Assembly: GCF_030272615.1 (NCBI RefSeq)
Contig: NC_081406.1
Coordinates: forward strand, 164,779,521-164,843,520
DNA from: Cryptomeria japonica
Taxonomy: Eukaryota; Streptophyta; Pinopsida; Cupressales; Cupressaceae
Length of the DNA: 64,000 bases
Direction of reading: 5' to 3'
In this document: positions 57,369-64,000 of the stretch, piece after piece
Layout of the letters: every line of letters starts with the position of its first letter
Position numbering within the stretch: the stretch's first letter is position 1
Program-made: the position numbers and the translations under genes
The notes under the pieces: generated by a model
Told to the model about the DNA's origin: nothing
The model's input: the letters and a program-made list of their open reading frames with translations, nothing else
Database searches by the model: none

Positions 57369-60300
57369 ATGAGTTTTACAACAATAAATCCTACTTACAC
57401 TATTCCCGTTAGACGAAGCCGTAGAATTAAGTCTTTCCGAGGTTTAATTACCGAGGAGATGGAACCTAATTTGAATAGCCTTTTTAATGAGGACACGGGT
57501 AATTCCTCTAATCCTCTTAATGATGAAGAAGCTCTCCAACTTTCAAAATTGGATAACCAATTTGGTGATTTTCAGCAATGGATGTCTCAAGAGTATCCCG
57601 ATAGTCAAGCTCTTTCATTAATTGAGGGTCTAAAATGTATGGTTCAAAGTGATAAGAATGGAATTGATATTTTGCATGGTATTGCACACATTGTGGATTC
57701 GAATGTGATGCCTATGAAGAGTTGTGCCGAAAATTTAGGTTATACACAACCTCCCACTCAAGTCAATCATTCTATTCATTTGACAACTTCTATTGCTAGC
57801 ATACCTACCTTTACATCAAACACAATGACTACTTCTATACAAGACATTCCGCCTATGATCACCAGTCATGGGGGCAATCCTTCCTCTTCAATCAACCCTC
57901 TTCCTTCATTCAATCTGACTTCTTCATTCATTCTTTCAATGAGTGTCCCTATTACATCTCCACAAATGAACATGACGCAAGGGGGCAATTCATTTAACTA
58001 TTCCATTCCTCCTTGTAGTGTTCCTCTTTTCCAATCCTCTCCTATGACTAACTATCATAGTGTCCCGCCACCTTACTCTCAATCAATACCTTCTTTCAAT
58101 AACATAATACCTCCGTCACAATCTAACACGTCTAATATGAACTCTTCAACTGAAGCGACCATTAACAATCTTGCACAAACTATCTCTTCTTTATAGCAAC
58201 AAATTGCCTCTATGAATCAATCTAAGTTTAGTGTGCCCACATTCGATGTTGCGAGCCCACTTTCTCTTGACATTGTTTGAGCTGTCCCTCCTAAACATGT
58301 TGAAATCCCACATTTGGAGCTTTATAATGGTAAAAGTGATCCTCTAACACATGTTAAGACTTTTCAAACAATATGTACTGATTTTGCTTATGACCAAAGG
58401 TTGCTTGCAAAACTGTTTACTAGAACATTAAGAGATAAAGCCCTACAATGGTATTGCTCGTTGCCTTCTTATTCTATTACTTCTTTCGAACAACTTGCAA
58501 ATGCTTTTATTCAACAATTTCAAAACAATATAAGTCCTAAAGTTACTTTGATTGATTTAATGCATTGTAAACAAGGTGTTAAAGAAAAAGTGATTGATTT
58601 CATTGGTAGATATAAGCATTTGTATGCTCAAATTTCTTTTCCAGTGCCCAACAATGATATTCAAAGAATCTTTATTTCTAATTTACAAAAAGATATTCGA
58701 GACAAACTTCTGTTTTCTGAGTTTACTTCTTTCCAACAGTTGTGTGCAACTCTTCACAATTATCAACTGACTGTGAGTCAAATGGAACAAGCAAATCCTA
58801 TGGCTCCGAGTGATAAGGGTGATAGTAGTCAACAACCATTTGGAAAGTTTAAACCGAATAGAGAATCCATCAAATTCAATGAGAACATCATCAACAACAA
58901 TGTGAATGTAGCATCAGGTGTGCCTCCTATTCCTAAGTTTTTCAAGAAAGAAAGAAAGTTTACTCCTTTGAATGAATCATTGCATAGTATTATGAATAAG
59001 TTATTGGAACAAAATGTGCTTACTCTTCCTCCTATAAGGCAAATAGATCCTGCAAAGATTAATTCACCCTATTTTGATAACAAATCTTTTTGTCAATTTC
59101 ATCGTCAACCTGGGCATGATACTGAAAAATGTTTTGCTTTAAAGGGTAAAATTCAAGATTTGATTGATAATAATACTATCTTTGTTTCAGGAGTGAATGA
59201 TAAAGGCAACACATCTGTAGCTCCTCCTAACCAAAATCTTAAGATTTTTACTGATCCATTACCTTCTCATACCTCTAATGTGATTGAGACTAATGATTCC
59301 TCTTTCTCATCTGATGGTCTTGTGTCTATGGCTCTGAATGTGATTAACTTTGTAGAGCAGCAAGAAAACCCTAAAGAACCTTCCATCACATTTGATTCTA
59401 GTGAAACTATCAGGGCACCTGATGGTCCTTTATACATAGTTGAAAAAGTCAAGAATACACCTTGCCGTGGAGTGCTTATTGATCCTTCTTGCATGGTTAA
59501 TGTTATTACTGAAGAATTTATTTTTACTTTGCAATTGAATCAAGTGGTCTATGACAAAACAGATGTGGTTGTGAAATTATTTGATGCATTTTCTTCTCCT
59601 GCAATTGGTTCTATTACATTACCTATTGAAGTCCATAACAAATCCCTTGATGTGAACTTTGCTATTATTCCTTCATCCGAACAATTTTGTGTGAAGCTTG
59701 GCTATCCTTGGCTATCTTCCATGAAAGCTATTCCTTCTCCTATTCATAAGTGTTTGAAATTTCCCCATAATGGTGAAGTTGTTACTGTCAATCATAGTCT
59801 CTTTAAACCAGCTGAAAGAACCTCTAGCATTCCTATTGATTATTTTTGGCCTAAACAATTTCAATCTCTTCCTCCGTGAAGTGATCATCTTTTCAAATCT
59901 TATCAAAAGTGGAAAACAGATATGATCCTATCTCTAAGCAAACCTAGAACTCCCAAACTTGATATTCCTATCATTCTTGAGAAGGAAGTTCTTCCTTTGA
60001 AAGATAAAACTAATGTCTTTCCTCAAGAAGATTCCCAACCCATTCCTATGGATGTAACTATGTCTATGCCTAATAAACTTTCTAAAAGTAGACCTATACC
60101 TCCTCATCATGATGGACTTGGTCTCCTTCCTAAACCAAATATTCCTCCTTTATATGGAGCAGTTCCTCCTCCTTCCTTTTATAGAGAGAAGAGACCTTCC
60201 TCTTCTCCTATTATCCAGCCTAAGAGACCACAACCTAAACACCCAAGTGATAAGGATGAGAACATTCCTCCTCCTCAATCTTCTCCACTTCCTACTAAGA

Positions 60301-60782
60301 CTAGACGAAATCATTCTGCACGTGAACGCCGATGAAAGCGTAGTCTTAGAGCTCAAGCAGCTACTTCTCAAACTTTGCAATCTCCAAAAACACCTTCAAC
60401 AAGCATTATTCCATTTTCTCCAAAATCTCCTAAACATAAGATACATGATGATCTTGATCCTGTGCGAGTTAAAGATCCTATTTTTATAAATCTTGATGAT
60501 GATATAGATGAAAATGTTATTCGTGATGAAAATGTTACTTCTCTTGCTTCTGATAGTGAATATGAATATGTTGATGTTGATAACCATTTATCTAACGAAT
60601 TTTCTAAAGCACTTATCCTAGCTCCTAGACAAGAACAACATGGCTTGGAACATGAACATAGCCCTTGTTTGGATCTTCTGATAGCTCCATCTGCTGTGTT
60701 GAATGTTCCTCCTCTAGCGTGTTCCCTACCTTCCCAAAACATTGATCAGCAAGATCGGGGGGTAGATGACGTGCTAGACTAG
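57369..60782 (+). pseudogene. gag: gag-protease polyprotein of the gypsy element, one frame with four stops
   Basis: A single frame of 1138 codons from MSFTTINPTYTIPVRRSRRI to VDDVLD, broken only by TAG (58194), TGA (58278), TGA (59877) and TGA (60333), with no frameshift. Domains in order: basic N-terminus; Ser/Pro/Asn-rich linker; capsid (DPLTHVKTFQTICTDFAYDQ, ALQWYCSLPSYSITSFEQLA, LMHCKQGVKEKVIDFIGRYK); a CX2HX4HX4C knuckle (CQFHRQPGHDTEKC); protease-like GVLIDPSCMVNVITEEF, where the usual D-S/T-G is DPS; then a Pro-rich part (PPPQSSPLPTKTRRNHSARE) and an acidic part (INLDDDIDENVIRDENV). The capsid resembles Tat/Athila-type gypsy elements. No pol follows. Confidence 0.88.
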
Positions 60783-61531
60783 TTTCATTAGCATAGCAGA
60801 TTCTCTCCTCCTCTCTTTCTTTTGTTACTTCTTCTAGGTGTTATTCTCATTCTTCTATTTGTTGTCCTTAGTGTTGTCTACTTGAGGACGATGCAAAACA
60901 TTGAGATCTCTTTTGGTCTCTCTCATGTTGACTCAAAAGACACATGTGTTCCCTTCTTCTAGGTGACCTTCTTTGATTGGGGAATGAAGAACAATTATGC
61001 ATACATACATATGATATACATGAATTATCATACAGTATACTAACCCCGAGGAAAGCGAAGTCACCTCGTGATTCATGTTTTGTGTCTATTATCCTTGGGT
61101 TTATCTCACACTTGGGGGCTAAATCTTTGTGATAACGTGCTCCTTTCCCTTCTCATTTCTTATGTGTATCACTACCTTAAAGCAATCACCCCCGTTGAGG
61201 CGTGTGCGATCGCTTTAACATAGGGGGGCATACACCCTGTCTATCCCTTTAGGATACTGGAAAAATTTCTTGGCAAACTTAGCTTTGCCTTGAAAATTTT
61301 TGGTATTTTTCTTGCATGACTCGTAGTGAGGGAACCTTACTACTGACAGTCATGGTTCTCCCTCGTGATCTTCCCTTTTACTTTGTCAATCGAAGTTGTA
61401 AGATCCTTAGTCCACTGGGGGCTTGGTGTATCTTGCCTCCTTGACGTAGTGAAAGTCTTTCAATGTTGTTTCCTTGTACTTTACTGGAAGTATGAGCGTA
61501 CGCTTATACTCCCGCTAAAGTGGGGGCTAAA
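60783..61531 (+). other. 3' untranslated region and polypurine tract of the gypsy element
   Basis: About 750 bases without a credible frame lead to the purine tract CTAAAGTGGGGGCTAAA (61515-61531) that abuts the 3' LTR. Confidence 0.7.
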
Positions 61532-62769
61532 TGTAGCATCCTAAAATTGTGACACTTGCAATTTTGACTGCATTTGGGTCTTCACGATGGCGACGCAACA
61601 CTAAACCTGAATGGAGACCCCGAAACTTGTCCATGACATCAAAAATTGTATTTTTCTAGCACCCTGTTGTCCCTGGAGGTGGGACCATGGCACCTAGCAC
61701 CCTGGTCCTTCAGGACTAGGGTGCCCAGTGCCCTGGTCCCCCAGGACCATGGCTCCCAGCGCCCTGGTCCCTGGCCCTATTTTGGGCCCGGTCTCTTATG
61801 GGTCTCGAGTCTTTATGTTTGCAAATTGGAAAATAATGTTTCCTGGTCGGCCTAAGGTCAGAAAAATTAGTCTATCAACCCTAATTGGCAAGCATATAAA
61901 CTACATTTTCCTCTCTCATTTGAAGAAGATGAAAAGGAGGAAAAAAGGCGGAAGTGATATTCAAACATTCAAGCATTCAAGCATTCAAGCATTCCTTCAA
62001 GCAATTGATCATTCTAAGTCTCCATTCAAGGCTAAGTGTTGCATTCAAGACAAGGATTCAACCATTGAAGAGGAGATCACTTACAACATACAACATACAA
62101 CAACATTTACACCTTAGCATGTAAGAATACAAACATTCTTACAACAAGGTATCAAGTACTTGTTTACATTACAAACATTTACATTTATAGCATTTCTCAT
62201 TTCTTGGTTAATTCCAAAACCGGGGTTTGACCTAAGGGAAAAACCCTAATCCCTAACCCCCCAATCGTCTTCGCTTTTCTGTGTGTAGGTTGCAGGTACG
62301 CGGCTGAAATTGAAGATCTGGAATCCTTGTGCAGAGACGAACAGATCCCCTTTCATTTCACGAATTTTTCGAAGGACCGTGTGCACTCGGGGCGCCATCG
62401 TCCCGTCAACTTTCGCTCAAATTTGCAGGACAGTGTCGTCTCGACATTTTACTGCTAATTCCAGGTCCGCAGCTTCATCCTATATCCCTATCTCAGTTTA
62501 TAAGTGAATCTTTCTCACTTTTCATGCATTCCTAGCTTAATCCTTCTATCTACATCCTTTACAAAAGAGGGTAGCCTTGTTGTCTTAACCTTTGAAACTC
62601 ATTTAGAATCCAATCTTGCATTGTGTGGGATTGGATCTTGTGGATTTCAACCCCTCTTTTGGATGTAAAGTCTCTCCGAAGTGAAAACCGTCAATCCTAG
62701 TGACCTCCCTTCTCTCTCCTTGGAGTTGGAAGAGGGGAGAGCAACTAGGGTTCAATTTTCCACTTTACA
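61532..62769 (+). repeat. 3' LTR of the gag-protease gypsy element (1238 bp)
   Basis: Starts TGTAGCATCCTAAAATTG and ends TTCCACTTTACA before CTAAG. Contains a GC-rich minisatellite (61660-61780) that is longer than in the 5' LTR. Confidence 0.8.
61660..61780 (+). repeat. GC-rich minisatellite (CAGCGCCCTGGTCC-type) in the 3' LTR
   Basis: Three variants of (C)CC(A/T)G(C/T)(A/G)CCCTGGTCC separated by GGACCATGG-like spacers. The 5' LTR has a shorter version at about 55930-55985. This explains part of the LTR length difference. Confidence 0.65.
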
Positions 62770-62774
62770 CTAAG
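62770..62774 (+). repeat. Target duplication CTAAG, right copy
   Basis: Pairs with 55774-55778. Confidence 0.7.
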
Positions 62775-63592
62775 CTAAAAGTTGTGAGATGTGAAATGAC
62801 TAAAATAAAACAAAAGGAAGGGAGAAGGATGAAAACACTAACAATCAGTCCACAATTGAAGCCTCTCACTAAATGATGATTCTCTCACTTTTGTGAACCT
62901 ACACACAAGCAAGAGGGGAAAATGTTGGGGTTGTGTTTTGGAGCCTGCCTAAGTCAGACCTTTGTTTTGGTGTTTCCACCTCCACAGACAACCCAAGAAG
63001 TCCACGGGAAAGATAAATGATAAAGAGAATAACAATGTAATGTGAAATTGGAAGTAAAGTTGATAAATATGCAAGAGAGATGATTAAGATAACTCGCCTA
63101 TCATGAATGAAGATTAGAATAATTGGAAGTGCTTGGGATGGTGTACTTGGAATGCTTAGTAGTGCTACAACAATGGTGGAATGGCTTCAAATTCTCTCCA
63201 AGAGCTTAACCTACAAGAAAACAATTAACCAAATTGCCAAAGATCCTCCCAAATGCTTCCCAAGTGAGAGATATAGAGCCAAGAAGGAATTCGGGCATTG
63301 GTGGACGCATGTAGAGGCATTACAATTCCTTTCGAGCATAGGCATAATGCTCAAATGACCACCTATAGATTCTTAAATTCATGAGATACTAGCATGCAAC
63401 GTGAACATCTCCACACTGTTCATGTGTCCCCAAAGGTGATAGGTTGGCAGAGTTGGTAATGCTTCGGCCAGAGCTAACATGGATGGTCTAAGTGGACAAA
63501 AGGAAATGATGGTGGATCTTGACCTTCGATGACATGGAGGAAAAGCGCCATTTATCACATTAATCACTAGGGATAATATTTTTTATATTACA
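62775..63592 (-). repeat. LTR of a minus-strand gypsy element, proximal part
   Basis: On the minus strand starts TGTAATATAAAAAATATTAT at 63592, directly after the purine tract AAAGTGGGGGAAAGA (63593-63607), the same kind of tract used by the nested element. Together with 55180-55778 it makes an LTR of ~1.4 kb from TG to CA. The open frame at 63107-63358 lies inside it and is probably not a gene. Confidence 0.6.
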
Positions 63593-64000
63593 TCTTTCCC
63601 CCACTTTAGCCAACATGCCTTTGTTGAGGGATGCGAAGCTAAAGTAGAGGAAGATACAAAGAAAGAACAGTCGCAATAGCAAGGCAATTTTTTGTTGATC
63701 AAACGAGGTTGCCCCCAGTGAGATGATGTCGAGATTTGGTACAAATATTGTTATTTTGTACATCTCAAACATGCTAGTTGCAGACTAGCATGATGGATGA
63801 CAAGATAAAGAAATGGATAAGATAACGTAACAAAAACAAACCTCACTTTGGAGGAAAGCCCCTGGTTATGGAAAGATATGAGATAAGTGGTCGCCATTGG
63901 TATAAGATACGTCAATATGGGTAGCAAGATGTGTTATTATATATGGCCATATGATAGGGCATGATATGTCGGTATGGATAACAATACTATAGGGTAGATA
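63593..64000 (-). mobile_element. Interior of the minus-strand gypsy element, continuing beyond the window
   Basis: Begins with the polypurine tract on the minus strand. The remaining ~390 bases are non-coding and would be the 3' untranslated region. Its coding part, if present, lies past position 64000. Confidence 0.5.

Larger units (their letters stand above)
55779..62769 (+). mobile_element. Ty3/gypsy-type element with gag-protease only, nested in another LTR
   Basis: About 7.0 kb bounded by CTAAG target copies. The 3' LTR (61532-62769) starts TGTAGCATCCTAAAATTG after the purine tract AAAGTGGGGGCTAAA. The 5' LTR (from 55779, first bases TATAGTGTCC) aligns for ~840 bases and then departs. 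The interior has one long frame encoding gag, a zinc-finger-like motif and a protease-like segment, then a Pro-rich and acidic C-terminal part. No RT, RNase H or integrase is present, so movement would need proteins from a related full element. Confidence 0.82.

Noticed and set aside
63107-63358. 83-codon open frame near the window end
   Set aside because: It falls within the inferred minus-strand gypsy LTR and has no recognisable motif.
1-64000. tRNA, rRNA or snRNA genes
   Set aside because: I saw no cloverleaf-like A and B box pairing or conserved rRNA sequence by eye. The tRNA-like bases at 45942-45955 are a retrotransposon primer site.

Overview
The window is about 64 kb of AT-rich plant nuclear DNA made almost entirely of transposable elements in several layers of nesting. 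I see no intact single-copy gene, rRNA, tRNA or CRISPR array. The retrotransposon families (Ty1/copia, chromodomain Ty3/gypsy, Tat/Athila-like gypsy gag, plant L1-like LINE), the split introns and the age of the copies fit a seed plant with a large, slowly purged genome. A gymnosperm is plausible, but nothing in the sequence proves it.

Region 1 (1-26.9 kb) is a head-to-tail duplication of an ~8.8 kb segment: unit A at about 1124-17994 and unit B at 17995-26896. It carries broken pieces of an unrecognised long coding region that ends in an acidic tail. Unit A is split by an 8.1 kb Ty3/gypsy chromovirus (7792-15883, target duplication CTCTT). Unit B holds the matching unoccupied site at 24633-24637, so the insertion came after the duplication.

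Region 2 (26.9-64 kb) is a nested stack. A minus-strand L1-like LINE lies in two halves, 29.89-31.743 kb and 53.675-55.179 kb. Between the halves sits a ~21.9 kb element (31748-53670) with ~24 bp terminal inverted repeats beginning GGGTAWGTGCAC and a TAA or ATAA target duplication. Removing it rejoins the LINE reverse transcriptase in frame. The element carries a plus-strand gene A with a possible helix-turn-helix segment, a convergent minus-strand gene B of about ten small exons, GCGCRTAC-type palindromes near both ends, a ~358 bp tandem array of 9-10 copies, a 1 kb field of inverted 20 bp modules, and long purine/pyrimidine tracts. Two copia elements are inserted in it: a plus-strand gag-pol copy (32442-37547) and a minus-strand copy with gag-protease but no pol (42155-46452). 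The second one interrupts gene A, and gene A's frame resumes after it.

The 5' side of the LINE is cut by the LTR of a minus-strand gypsy element (from 55180; its interior runs past the window end). That LTR is itself split by a plus-strand gag-protease-only gypsy element (55779-62769, target duplication CTAAG) whose 1138-codon frame has four in-frame stops and no frameshift. A truncated gypsy gag (28.64-29.89 kb) abuts the LINE 3' end.

All coding regions are decayed to some degree. Many of the stops fit C-to-T change at CAG, CAA or CGA codons, as expected for long-methylated, silenced DNA. Nothing here looks like an active host operon or pathway. The interest lies in the large inverted-repeat element, its two unfamiliar genes and the recoverable order of insertions.
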